DNA of 64,000 nt from Flavobacterium bernardetii (GCF_011305415.1 NZ_JAANOQ010000003.1:186001-250000), one strand, 5' to 3'; counted from the stretch's first letter, positions 24,188-31,870 are shown. The notes: a model not told the origin generated them from the letters alone. Numbers and translations are program-made.

Positions 24188-24224
24188 AAAATCCCATATT
24201 GTTTTAACAACGATATGGGATTTT
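24188..24224 (+). terminator. Terminator after the Lys/Ala-rich gene
   Basis: Perfect stem AAAATCCCATAT (24188-24199) with ATATGGGATTTT (24213-24224), followed by more T. A -7-like box TAGTTTTG (24231-24238) for the next small gene comes right after it. Confidence 0.85.
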
Positions 24225-24255
24225 TTTTATTAGTTTTGCGCCAAACAAAAAAAGA

Positions 24256-24408
24256 ATGTTTAAAATAATAGCCAAAATTAATAAAGCCCTTTTGCCAAGT
24301 TATTCCAAGCAACGTCTTGATTTAGCGAAAGCTACCAAATTACAAAAAGCAATAATTGCTTGGCGCTACTTTATTACTTGTAAAGCTTTAGATGAAACTA
24401 ATAAGTAA
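24256..24408 (+). CDS. Small basic protein of 50 residues
   Basis: An ATG frame of 50 codons: MFKIIAKINKALLPSYSKQR, then LDLAKATKLQKAIIAWRYF and ITCKALDETNK. It is basic and amphipathic with a hydrophobic face. Short proteins of this look (alternating I/L, PS.SK..LDLAKA.K.Q.AI..W) are recurrent in flavobacteria and are sometimes labelled SsrA-binding protein, which the length contradicts. A -7 box TAGTTTTG lies 18 bp upstream, directly after the preceding terminator, so it has its own promoter. Its last 11 bases overlap the 3' end of the convergent apt gene. Function unknown. Confidence 0.72.
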   Translation: MFKIIAKINKALLPSYSKQRLDLAKATKLQKAIIAWRYFITCKALDETNK

Positions 24409-24910
24409 TAGCAGCAAATATTTCTTTTCCAGTTAATTTGTTTCTTCCGTTTAAAAAAGACAATTCCATTAGAAAATTTACTTGTACAATTTCACCACCT
24501 AATTGTTCTACTAATTTACAAACGGCTTCAGCAGTTCCGCCAGTGGCTAATACATCATCGTGGATAAGTACTTTATCACCAGGTTGGATAGCATCAATAT
24601 GTATTTCAAGACTATCGGTTCCATATTCTAAAGCGTAAGAAGCAGAAATGGTTTTATAAGGTAATTTTTTGGGTTTACGAACAGGTACAAATCCTGCATT
24701 TAATTTTTGAGCCAAAAGCGTTCCGAAGAAAAAACCTCGACTTTCCACTCCAATTACTTTATCAATTTTTCTGTCTTTTAGAGTACTAACTAAAGTGTCC
24801 AAACATAATTTTGTTGCTTCATGACTCAATAATAGTGGAGTAATGTCTTTAAAAAGAATCCCTTCTTTTGGGAAATCAGGAATATCTCTGAGAAAATCTT
24901 CAATTTTCAT
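24398..24910 (-). CDS. apt: Adenine phosphoribosyltransferase
   Basis: A 170-residue purine-salvage enzyme that makes AMP from adenine and PRPP. The PRPP-binding motif is VLIHDDVLATGGTAEA (about residues 115-130), with the acidic pair DD. The N-terminal IPDFPKEGILFKDITPLL (about 9-26) and VIGVESRGFFFGTLLAQKL (about 52-70) are Apt-specific. Length and ends are normal. It is convergent with the 50-residue small gene and overlaps it by 11 bp. Confidence 0.96.
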   Translation of the reverse strand: MKIEDFLRDIPDFPKEGILFKDITPLLLSHEATKLCLDTLVSTLKDRKIDKVIGVESRGFFFGTLLAQKLNAGFVPVRKPKKLPYKTISASYALEYGTDSLEIHIDAIQPGDKVLIHDDVLATGGTAEAVCKLVEQLGGEIVQVNFLMELSFLNGRNKLTGKEIFAAITY

Positions 24911-25014
24911 ATGTTCTTAATTAGTTTATGTTGATAAGTTAAAGATACAGAATGTTGATTTACAATAGAATGATATCACCCATGTTTTTTTATTTATTTT
25001 TTTATTAAAAAACA

Positions 25015-25045
25015 TTTGGAAGGAATGGATTTATTCCTATATTTG
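25015..25045 (+). promoter_or_regulatory. tRNA-Arg promoter
   Basis: TTTG (25015-25018), 19 bp, TATATTTG (25038-25045): close to the Bacteroidota consensus, 15 bp before the tRNA. Confidence 0.75.
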
Positions 25046-25060
25046 CACTCACAAAAATAA

Positions 25061-25134
25061 GGCCTTGTGGCGCAACTGAATAGCGCACTTGATTACGGCT
25101 CAAGAGGTTTCTGGTTTGAATCCAGACAAGGTCA
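25061..25134 (+). tRNA. tRNA-Arg (anticodon ACG)
   Basis: A complete 74-nt cloverleaf: acceptor GGCCTTG with CAAGGTC (one G-U), D stem GCGC/GCGC, anticodon stem CTTGA/TCAAG with loop TTACGGC (anticodon ACG), 5-nt variable loop, T stem TCTGG/CCAGA with loop TTTGAAT, discriminator A. CCA is not encoded. ACG is probably read as ICG after deamination by TadA. The 3' end faces the accessory region that starts here; I saw no second copy of its 3' end. Confidence 0.96.
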
Positions 25135-25154
25135 CAAAAAAGCTGAAAGGCACA

Positions 25155-25188
25155 AAAAAAACGACAAGTTTTACTTAGTCGTTTTTTT
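25155..25188 (+). terminator. Terminator of the tRNA gene
   Basis: AAAAAAACGAC (25155-25165) pairs with GTCGTTTTTTT (25178-25188), with an inner AAGT/ACTT pairing. Confidence 0.8.
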
Positions 25189-25264
25189 TATGACTTTTAG
25201 ATTTCAAAGCGGAGCTTTGCTGGAAGGATGAAGTCAATCCAGTAGGAGCAAGGCCACAACAAAC

Positions 25265-25298
25265 AAAAAAGAGCATCAAGTTATTGATGCTCTTTTTT
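25265..25298. terminator. GAGCATCAA hairpin, bidirectional terminator
   Basis: Perfect 15-bp stem AAAAAAGAGCATCAA (25265-25279) with TTGATGCTCTTTTTT (25284-25298). Related hairpins occur at 25893-25923 and 26710-26741. Confidence 0.85.
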
Positions 25299-25330
25299 CG
25301 TTTTATACTTTTTGTAACTGTTGTATGGCG

Positions 25331-25831
25331 TTACTTATTTAGTTTATACAAATTTTCTAAAAAAGATATCTTTTCTGCTTCCGTCCATTTGTCTGTGTAA
25401 ACTAGTAGGTTTAAGAAATTATCTTTAACTGTACCGAATAGGAATACATTATCCAATTTTCCATCATTATATTTCCAAATTACATATTCTGATTTAGCGT
25501 TTTCTTGAATCTTATCTGTTTTGGATTTCATTTCTTTTCTATAATCGGAATCCCAAGTATAAAATAATTTTACGTTTTCATAAGCTGATTTCTTACTATT
25601 AAAAAAAGGATAAGCTTTTTTAGGGTTTTGAGCAATTGCAATTATTACGCCATCATTATTTTTTAAATAGGTTTGACCTGAATCGTCCATAGTATTTAAT
25701 GTTTCCCATTTTCCTGGAACTTTTACTTCGCTGGTTGCTGTTTTTACATTAGTATATTCCTTTACATCTTGTGAAAAGATAAAATTAGGAAGGAAAATAA
25801 ATAGTGCTACTATTAATTTGAATCGGCTCAT
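25331..25831 (-). CDS. Secreted hypothetical protein
   Basis: A 166-residue protein with a signal peptide (MSRFKLIVALFIFLPNFIFS, cleaved near residue 20). The mature part has VKVPGKWETLNTMDDSGQTY, IIAIAQNPKKAYPFF and VFLFGTVKDNFLNLLVYTDK, a pattern of beta strands reminiscent of PsbP/Mog1-like folds in which a cell-surface protein handles a small ligand, but I cannot assign a family. It lies alone between two GAGCATCA hairpins, so it is a single-gene unit. Function unknown. Confidence 0.7.
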   Translation of the reverse strand: MSRFKLIVALFIFLPNFIFSQDVKEYTNVKTATSEVKVPGKWETLNTMDDSGQTYLKNNDGVIIAIAQNPKKAYPFFNSKKSAYENVKLFYTWDSDYRKEMKSKTDKIQENAKSEYVIWKYNDGKLDNVFLFGTVKDNFLNLLVYTDKWTEAEKISFLENLYKLNK

Positions 25832-25892
25832 GTTTTTGTTTTTTATAATTATTTTAAAGGTTTTTTTATTACTGATGGTTACAAATATACTA

Positions 25893-26012
25893 AAAAGAGC
25901 ATCATGAAATTGATACTCTTTATTTGTTTTAATATGTTGTGGAAAGTCTCCTGACTTTGAACTTACATTTTTTTTTAAATTTATTGATAGCTCAAAGTCG
26001 GGAGACTTTGAG
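25893..26012. repeat. Gap with hairpins of the GAGCATCA and AAAGTC families
   Basis: The 327-bp gap 25832-26158 has no gene. It holds a GAGCATCA hairpin (25893-25923), a palindrome AAAGTC-TCCT-GACTTT (25943-25958), another CTCAAAGTC-GGGA-GACTTTGAG (25991-26012) followed by TAGCAGATTTT, and the operator-promoter region of the next gene. Confidence 0.7.
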
Positions 26013-26090
26013 TAGCAGATTTTCTTATACTAAATAGGATAAACAAGATAATTATATTTCATGTTGCAAAATATTTTTTTTATAAATATC

Positions 26091-26161
26091 GCAACAATTT
26101 TTGTTGCAAATAATAATTTTTTAAAATTTGCAACAAAATTTGTTGTAAATCGTTATATTTG
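26091..26161 (+). promoter_or_regulatory. Operator and promoter of the HTH gene
   Basis: Two dyads with the same half-site: GCAACAATTTTTGTTGC (26091-26107, perfect) and GCAACAAAATTTGTTGT (26130-26146), plus a half-site GCAACAA at the start of the gene (26170-26176). The -7 box TATATTTG is at 26154-26161 and a TTTG -33-like element at 26127-26130, so the second dyad covers the core promoter. Strong sign of autoregulation by the encoded HTH protein. Confidence 0.72.
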
Positions 26162-26176
26162 AAAAAAATGCAACAA

Positions 26177-26704
26177 ATGAAAAATCATACTACATTAAAA
26201 AACATCTTAGGATTATCCCAAGTGGAAGCGGCAATATATTTTGGTGTAAGTAGGGGACTTTGGTCAATGGTTGTAAGTGGTAAAAGAAGTTTGCCTCTAA
26301 ATGGCACAATCAAATTAACAGCTTTATTGCAACATTTAAAAAAAGAGAAGCCTCTTTCAGAAGCGCGACAACAATTTGAAAAAGCAGAACTTGAAAAGCT
26401 ACAACATAAATTACAATATGATTATACTACCATTAAAATCAAACAGTATAAGATTGCCAAAGAAATTGCTAGAATTGAAAACATCAGAAAAGAATGTTTT
26501 GCAGCGTTAGAAGTCGCCGAGTTTATAGAAAACCAAGAAGAGAAGCATCCAATCGATTCATTTGAAAAAGGCATCCGATCGCGAGCGATAAGAACCTTAA
26601 AACAACATGATTTGTATGCTTTAACGGAACTCCAGCTAAAAAAGGAAAATCTTGAGATTTTAAAAACAACTTTAGAAAAAAAAATAAAAGGTTTGGAAAA
26701 GTAG
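26177..26704 (+). CDS. Cro/C1-type HTH regulator with coiled-coil tail
   Basis: About 175 residues. The N-terminal part (about 5-50) is a HTH of the Cro/C1 kind: LKNILGLSQVEAAIYFGVSR followed by GLWSMVVSGKRSLP. Residues 60-175 are charged and helical (LQHKLQYDYTTIKIKQYKIA, LKKENLEILKTTLEKKIKGL) and probably form a coiled coil for oligomerisation. In-frame starts also exist at 26159 (TTG) and 26168 (ATG), but the -7 box overlaps them, so the ATG at 26177 is preferred. The dyads upstream suggest that it represses itself. It is convergent with the DUF262-ATPase operon, separated by a terminator, and could also control that operon; this is inference. Confidence 0.75.
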   Translation: MKNHTTLKNILGLSQVEAAIYFGVSRGLWSMVVSGKRSLPLNGTIKLTALLQHLKKEKPLSEARQQFEKAELEKLQHKLQYDYTTIKIKQYKIAKEIARIENIRKECFAALEVAEFIENQEEKHPIDSFEKGIRSRAIRTLKQHDLYALTELQLKKENLEILKTTLEKKIKGLEK

Positions 26705-26709
26705 AAATA

Positions 26710-26741
26710 AAAAAGAGCATCAAGGGATTGGTGCTCTTTTT
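26710..26741. terminator. GAGCATCAA hairpin, terminator
   Basis: AAAAAGAGCATCAA (26710-26723) with TTGGTGCTCTTTTT (26728-26741), one G-T pair. It separates the convergent HTH gene and defence-like operon. Confidence 0.8.
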
Positions 26742-26776
26742 GGTTTTATGTTTTAATAAAGCTCAAAGTCGGTATT

Positions 26777-27640
26777 TTAATCACTCAATTTATGTGTTAA
26801 ATCGAATACTAAAACATGGAATATTTCATTTTTTCTGTAACCGTATGTTCTAAACTTCTGTGAACATCTAAATTTACAAATCTCATTAGGTGGTGAATAA
26901 TTTTTGAAATAATTTTGGTCATGATATTGCTCAAATGCCAATCCTGTTTTATTTTTTCCTTTACCTCCTTGTGCTAAAATATCAGGCCAATTCATTTCTG
27001 TAAATAATTTAAATGAATTTAAAAACTCAATTTCATCATTTTTATCAATTATTAAATCAAAAGATTCTTTCTGATTTACCATATCAAAACATAATTTAGA
27101 ATCTCTAAAAAACACAATACAAAATTGATGAAAAGTCATTTTATTATTATTGTATAAGTATTTTGCTAATTCTAAATCATCATAAAAATTTAATACATTT
27201 TTAGAAATATCATTATTTATTATCTCTATTGAATTAATATCAAATGGTGATGGAATAAAAGAAACTAATGAAGAATCTCGAATATATGCCTCTGCTAATG
27301 AAGTGTTTGAAACAACTTCATTTTTCCAAGTGAAAATATCATTTGGATTATGTTTTAAATTATTTTCCCAATAAGGTTCATTTATACATTTATCAGCTAT
27401 CATTTTAAATTTTCTTACTTCATCAGAAACACCATTTATATCTTTTAATGTTAGTAAAAAATTAAAAGTCTGATTTTGTGTAATATTTAAATTGTAAAAG
27501 TTATAATTTTTTAATGGATAAATATTTTGTTTTTCAAGTAGTGAATATATTTTTACAAATTTATTTAAAGAAGTATTAATGAATTCTTCAATATTATTGA
27601 ATTGACCATGTAAAGATAATTCGTTTATTAAAATTTCCAT
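26777..27640 (-). CDS. Third protein of the DUF262-ATPase operon, unknown
   Basis: A 287-residue protein without signal peptide or membrane segments. Helical N-terminal part (1-150). The C-terminal 70 residues are the most distinctive: MNWPDILAQGGKGKNKTG, then EICKFRCSQKFRTYGYRKNE and IFHVLVFDLTHKLSD. The cluster of K/R/H and the final strand ending in D-L-T-H would fit a small nucleic-acid-acting domain, but no catalytic motif is certain. It starts 1 bp after the ATPase stop codon, so its production is tied to the ATPase. In three-gene ATPase defence systems a protein in this position can be the effector; here that is only a hypothesis. Confidence 0.7.
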   Translation of the reverse strand: MEILINELSLHGQFNNIEEFINTSLNKFVKIYSLLEKQNIYPLKNYNFYNLNITQNQTFNFLLTLKDINGVSDEVRKFKMIADKCINEPYWENNLKHNPNDIFTWKNEVVSNTSLAEAYIRDSSLVSFIPSPFDINSIEIINNDISKNVLNFYDDLELAKYLYNNNKMTFHQFCIVFFRDSKLCFDMVNQKESFDLIIDKNDEIEFLNSFKLFTEMNWPDILAQGGKGKNKTGLAFEQYHDQNYFKNYSPPNEICKFRCSQKFRTYGYRKNEIFHVLVFDLTHKLSD

Positions 27641-27641
27641 A

Positions 27642-28670
27642 TTATAACCCTAAAAGTATGTCTAAATCATTATCAAATTGATCAAATAACCCTTTTTGAT
27701 AGTTCAAAATTTTTCCTCTTTCAGAGAGTTCAATTAAATTATTTTGAGATAAATTTTCATCATTCATACTAAAAAAATGAATTTTAACATCTTCATTTGA
27801 AATAGTTTTGTTAAATACAGATTTTCGTATACCATTGAAGATGTGGTCACTATGACTTTCAATAATAATTTGAACCCCAGCGTTTGCTATAAAACAAAAG
27901 AAATCAGCTAAATCTGATTGTGCTTTTGGATGTAAATGTATTTCTGGATTCTCTATAATTAAAACACTTTCTTTGTCAATATAAAGACCTAAAATAATAA
28001 TACCTACAATGTAACTAATACCAGCTCCAACATGGTATGGTCTAACCATTTTATTATCATTAAACGAATAACTTGCTGAAACCAAATTTGTAATGCCTAA
28101 ATCCTGCACATCTAGTTTAACATTTAGTATTTTTTTTAACCAATAATTTACTTGATATTCTAGTGTGTAACTATCTTCGGTAATAATTCTTGATTTTTCA
28201 ACGTTAAATGTTTTATTTTGATTTAATAAATCAATTAAAAACTCTCCCTTTTTTCCTATAATGTTTTTTGAATCAAAGTTTTTAGAGTAAAAATTTTGTG
28301 GACCAACTCTATGAGCAGATAGATAATTAAATTTGAGTAAAATGTGATTGAAATTTGTAATTGGAAATCCAATTTTTTCTTTTTCACTATATGTAAAACT
28401 ACTTTTAGCATTGTCATTTGTTTCAAGTTCTATTGAAAATGATTCAGCTCTTGTAATGAAATTCCTTGCTTCTTCGAAGGAACCTAGGTCCAACCAATCG
28501 CTATTGAGTTGTGAATTTGTATTTTGTGATGAGTTATCTATTAATAATAATGCTTGAATGGCTGAGGACTTTCCAGATGAATTAGTTCCGCTAAAAAGCG
28601 TAATCTTTCCAAAAGAAATAGATACTTCGTTAAAGCATTTAAAATTTGATATGTTTAGTTTTTTTAACAT
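27642..28670 (-). CDS. AAA ATPase (OLD/SMC-like) with DUF3696-type C terminus
   Basis: A 342-residue ABC/SMC-like ATPase of the AAA_15/AAA_21 kind. N-terminal ISNFKCFNEVSISFG leads to Walker A GTNSSGKSS (residues 28-36). The segment VGAGISYIVGIII (214-226) is in the place of the signature motif, Walker B is VLIIENPEIHLHP (236-248) with the catalytic Glu, and the switch His is in ESHSDH (271-276). The C-terminal GKILNYQKGLFDQFDNDL is the DUF3696 pattern. No TOPRIM nuclease is fused. Its start overlaps the end of the DUF262 gene by 7 bp. Such ATPases are sensors or activators in many anti-phage systems. Confidence 0.9.
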   Translation of the reverse strand: MLKKLNISNFKCFNEVSISFGKITLFSGTNSSGKSSAIQALLLIDNSSQNTNSQLNSDWLDLGSFEEARNFITRAESFSIELETNDNAKSSFTYSEKEKIGFPITNFNHILLKFNYLSAHRVGPQNFYSKNFDSKNIIGKKGEFLIDLLNQNKTFNVEKSRIITEDSYTLEYQVNYWLKKILNVKLDVQDLGITNLVSASYSFNDNKMVRPYHVGAGISYIVGIIILGLYIDKESVLIIENPEIHLHPKAQSDLADFFCFIANAGVQIIIESHSDHIFNGIRKSVFNKTISNEDVKIHFFSMNDENLSQNNLIELSERGKILNYQKGLFDQFDNDLDILLGL

Positions 28671-29989
28671 TCTTCCTTTATATATTTAATTTTTTTCTCA
28701 ATTATGGTGAATCTTTTGATAACCGACTTATTACTATCAACAGTATAGGTCAAACTTCCAACAAAATCATCATCTTCTTTGTTAGTGATTTTGAATAATT
28801 CATTATTAATCAATTTATTATACTCATCTAATATTATTTTTCTTTTTTCGTCAAATTCATCTTCAAGTTCAATAAAAAAATAGGTAATAACTTCAAATAA
28901 TGCCATATTTATTGGTCTTAACGTACCACCTTCTTTTTTAGGTAATCTGAAACTATTATTTCCAAATAAATTTAGAATGTTTTTCATTGCCTTTTCAAAT
29001 GAAATTTGAATATTTGAAAATATTAAATCTGATTTTATAACAAATATTTCATTGTTATCTTTTAAACAAATCTCGTTATTATTAACAGTTAGCGTTAATA
29101 TTTCTTCACTTTTTAATTCAAGATCTTTTACTTCAAATTCTTTAGAATTAAGAAAATCCATAGTTTTGGCTAAAAAGTCCTCTAAATCACTTTTATAATC
29201 TAATGGATTTCTATTATTAAAATCAATAGTTATTTTTTTTCTCCATAAATAAAAGGCAACAAACCTTAATATTAAATATCGATCTTTCATTCTTGATGGA
29301 GAAATAGTCTCTGTTACATTCTTAAAGCTCTCTAATTTGCTTAAAGTTTTTAAAAATAGGGTTGAACTACCTTGGTAGATTGCATTTCTCATTTCTTGAT
29401 TGTTTAATCGTGTTCCTCCACGATTAACTCTATCAAATAAATCATAAGTTAGTTTTTCGGGTGTTGGTTCTTTGATAATATGAAGAGTCAAGTTAACGTC
29501 TTCAATTTTCCCTCTGTAAATACTTTTCAATGATTTTTCATCATCTTCATCTTTTCCTTTGAAAAGAAAACCATTAAATTTTGATAATATTTTTAAGCCT
29601 GATAAAGAAAATTTATTATCCATATAATCGAAAATAGTTGAAAGTCTTTGTCTACCATCTATTAAAATTAAATTCCCTTTTTTATCTTGTTTAACATAAA
29701 AAATTGGTAATGGTATACCAATTAATATAGATTCTATAAGTTCAGATTTTTGTTTTGGATTCCAAACGTTGCTTTCTCGTTGAAAATCAGGGTCTAATTT
29801 TATTATGTTGTCCTTGTATTTTCTGTATAATTGAAATGCAGAGAAATTATCTCTTCCAATATTTATATTCTCATATGGGTATGGATTGTCTTCTGAAGTT
29901 TCAGTTTTATTTAATTTTTCTTTTGCTTCATTACTTAAAGTTTCTTCTCCTTCAATTTCGTCGTAATGATCTATTAATTCATTATCCAT
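28664..29989 (-). CDS. DUF262-domain protein (ParB-like DGQQR family)
   Basis: A 441-residue protein. The DUF262 domain occupies about residues 50-260: LDPDFQRESNVWNPKQKSEL (65-84), LIESILIGIPLPIFY (84-98), the core motif ILIDGRQRLSTIFDY (108-122) and NRGGTRLNNQEMRN (189-202). DUF262 proteins are related to ParB/Srx folds and occur in type IV restriction (GmrS) and other defence modules. A C-terminal HNH (DUF1524) nuclease as in GmrSD is not visible, so this form may need its partners. It is the first gene of a tight three-gene operon with its own promoter 19 bp upstream. The region is visibly more AT-rich than the core genes around it. Confidence 0.9.
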   Translation of the reverse strand: MDNELIDHYDEIEGEETLSNEAKEKLNKTETSEDNPYPYENINIGRDNFSAFQLYRKYKDNIIKLDPDFQRESNVWNPKQKSELIESILIGIPLPIFYVKQDKKGNLILIDGRQRLSTIFDYMDNKFSLSGLKILSKFNGFLFKGKDEDDEKSLKSIYRGKIEDVNLTLHIIKEPTPEKLTYDLFDRVNRGGTRLNNQEMRNAIYQGSSTLFLKTLSKLESFKNVTETISPSRMKDRYLILRFVAFYLWRKKITIDFNNRNPLDYKSDLEDFLAKTMDFLNSKEFEVKDLELKSEEILTLTVNNNEICLKDNNEIFVIKSDLIFSNIQISFEKAMKNILNLFGNNSFRLPKKEGGTLRPINMALFEVITYFFIELEDEFDEKRKIILDEYNKLINNELFKITNKEDDDFVGSLTYTVDSNKSVIKRFTIIEKKIKYIKEEC

Positions 29990-30007
29990 TTTATAAATTT
30001 TACATTA

Positions 30008-30038
30008 CAAAAATAGTATTTATTTAATTAAATTTCAA
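30008..30038 (-). promoter_or_regulatory. Promoter of the DUF262-ATPase operon
   Basis: On the minus strand TTG (30036-30038), 20 bp, TATTTTTG (30008-30015), an excellent match to the Bacteroidota pattern. The predicted start of transcription lies about 12 nt from the ATG, so the leader is very short. No dyad like that of the HTH gene is seen here. Confidence 0.75.
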
Positions 30039-30261
30039 TAATTGTATTTTTAATAAAAATTTGATTTAAATAATCTTTATTTTGAAAATTATTCATAGTA
30101 ACATTACTACCAATTTGTATATATACCAAATTTTATTTCGACAATCTTTCTAAAAAAGATTGTTTATGGAAGTTTTGTTTAGCTCTTCCCAAACCTACAA
30201 AAATTCTCACAAACTAAAAAATCCTACAAAAACAAAATTCTAAAAACAAAAACTCTCAAAG

Positions 30262-31047
30262 TCATTCTTCAAAAATAATTTTGTCTGTTATGATAGATTT
30301 TGAGAAATGGTCTTTAAATGTTGTTTTTAAATTGAATGTGCTTCCGCCTTCTTGATAGGTTGCTTTCATGGCAATAACTAAAGTATCCTTTTTTGTAGCC
30401 ACACTTTGTATTTCTTCATTAGCACCTTCGTCATGAATTAATACTGCTTTTTCTAGTTTTTTGATTTTATCATTAGTTCCGTTTGTAGGATACTTTATAG
30501 AAGTAAAAGTTCGCTTGTTTTTATTTTCAATTATTAAAAAGCTATAATCATCGCAACCCGTTAAACCATCATCATCTGAGGCGCCCATTTCGAAATTTGT
30601 CACAGGAAATAAGGATAGTTGGTCGCCATTTGGGTCTTGAAATGAAAATTTTTGTTTCATATCGATTTCATAAACGTCTTTTCCGAATACGATGCAATCT
30701 TGGTTGTTGTATCTTATTTTTATGAAATAGGCTTTTTCGCAATATTCAGAGCTGTTTTCTAGATTATACATCTTTTTAGATCTTTCTAAAATCTGCACTT
30801 TTTCAAATCCTTTGGAATAGAGTTGACCTATTGCTTTTAGGTTTTCGTCAAATAATCTATTGTTTTGATAGATAATAATTCCAGATGCGGAATATTTTTC
30901 AAATTCTACTTTCTCTTTATTGCGTGTGTCTTTTGATTTGATTACGCTTTGGGTTTTATTTTCGGTATTTTGAGTCGCTTGTTTCGTATCGGTTTTTTTA
31001 CAACTGATGAAAAACAAGAGGGTAATAATAGAAATTTGGATTTTCAT
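30262..31047 (-). CDS. Lipoprotein of unknown function
   Basis: A 261-residue lipoprotein. The signal peptide ends in the lipobox FFISC (Cys16), followed by KKTDTKQATQNTENKTQ, a flexible linker. The folded part begins near residue 50 (EKYSASGIIIYQNNRLFDEN) and contains MGASDDDGLTGCDDYSFLII, with an Asp-rich loop and a second Cys. No known family recognised. It belongs to a run of five such exported proteins on the same strand, each with its own spacing, so they look like an accumulated set and not one operon. Confidence 0.7.
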   Translation of the reverse strand: MKIQISIITLLFFISCKKTDTKQATQNTENKTQSVIKSKDTRNKEKVEFEKYSASGIIIYQNNRLFDENLKAIGQLYSKGFEKVQILERSKKMYNLENSSEYCEKAYFIKIRYNNQDCIVFGKDVYEIDMKQKFSFQDPNGDQLSLFPVTNFEMGASDDDGLTGCDDYSFLIIENKNKRTFTSIKYPTNGTNDKIKKLEKAVLIHDEGANEEIQSVATKKDTLVIAMKATYQEGGSTFNLKTTFKDHFSKSIITDKIIFEE

Positions 31048-31085
31048 TTTGTTATTTTATAATTATTGCTAAGTTGTTTATTGTT

Positions 31086-31110
31086 CAAAGGTGGGAGACT
31101 TTGCGTAGTG
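31086..31110. repeat. AAAGT/GACTTTG-type short repeat
   Basis: CAAAGGTGGGAGACTTTGCG, then TAGTG, closely related to the palindromes at 25991-26012 and 34149-34175. Located 39 bp upstream of the start of the 261-residue lipoprotein gene. Confidence 0.6.
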
Positions 31111-31114
31111 GGTG

Positions 31115-31696
31115 TTAATTGTAATATTCAGATATGTTAATACTTGTTCTTTTTTCTTTTTCTATAATTTGAATCCCATTAAAAAATAAATTGTCTTCCG
31201 TATTATCATCTTCAAATTCTAAAAAAAATGATGAATTACTATTTTCTGTTTTTTTATACAAACCTTCACTAAGTTTTTTGCAATAATTGTCAAATTTAAA
31301 TTTACAGGCTACCTCCTTAATTTTTCTTAATAGAGTAGTGTCGAGTGTTTTATTTGGGTAAATAGCTGTTTTAAATTCTACGGAACTTATAAAATGGTTA
31401 CAGCCACCTCTATATAAAGTTAAAGTATCTCCATTATAGATTACGATTGCTTTGTTAGTTTTTGGATCCCAAACATATTTTTTGATTTCAAGATCATTTA
31501 GCCAATCTTCTGTTACTTTTTTGTAATCATCTTCAAAAACACAATCAGAATTGTCTTCCAATTGATTAATTTCTTCTGTTTTTAAAACCGTATCAGATTT
31601 ACTATTTTTAAGGTTGCTATTTTCTGATGGCGTCTTTTTCTCTGAACAAGAAAGAGTTATAATTAATAGGACTATATAATAAAATGTTTTTCTCAT
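31115..31696 (-). CDS. Lipoprotein of unknown function
   Basis: A 193-residue lipoprotein. Signal peptide MRKTFYYIVLLIITLSCSEK, lipobox ITLSC (Cys17), then a Ser/Asn/Lys linker. The mature part has IKKYVWDPKTNKAIVIYNGD, LTLYRGGCNHFISSVEFKT and ACKFKFDNYCKKLSEGLYKK with three Cys. No family recognised. It lies 67 bp upstream of the 261-residue lipoprotein gene on the same strand. Confidence 0.7.
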   Translation of the reverse strand: MRKTFYYIVLLIITLSCSEKKTPSENSNLKNSKSDTVLKTEEINQLEDNSDCVFEDDYKKVTEDWLNDLEIKKYVWDPKTNKAIVIYNGDTLTLYRGGCNHFISSVEFKTAIYPNKTLDTTLLRKIKEVACKFKFDNYCKKLSEGLYKKTENSNSSFFLEFEDDNTEDNLFFNGIQIIEKEKRTSINISEYYN

Positions 31697-31751
31697 AAGA
31701 TTTTGGCTAACTTATTTAAGGTTTCCAAATATACATAACTTCCTACAAAAC

Positions 31752-31785
31752 AAAAATCCTGAAAATAGAAACTTTCAGGATTTTT
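31752..31785. terminator. Terminator, copy 1 of a repeated hairpin
   Basis: AAAAATCCTGAAA (31752-31764) with TTTCAGGATTTTT (31773-31785). Nearly the same hairpin, with the same upstream CCTACAAA, lies at 33373-33401, so the RCC1 gene is flanked by two copies. Confidence 0.85.
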
Positions 31786-31870
31786 TGTTGTGGTGCGGAT
31801 TGCAAAATTGAGCTATCGGGTGTTAAAACTCAATTTCTTATAACTGCTGTTATCAGATAGTTCTCTGTTT

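Noticed and set aside
24077..24268. Plus-strand frame of 63 codons after the Lys/Ala-rich gene
   Set aside because: Reads out of frame through the end of that gene, its terminator and the -7 box of the 50-residue gene.
28664..29989. Type IV restriction enzyme GmrSD
   Set aside because: The DUF262 part matches, but the C-terminal HNH (DUF1524) nuclease motif is not visible and an ATPase gene follows instead.
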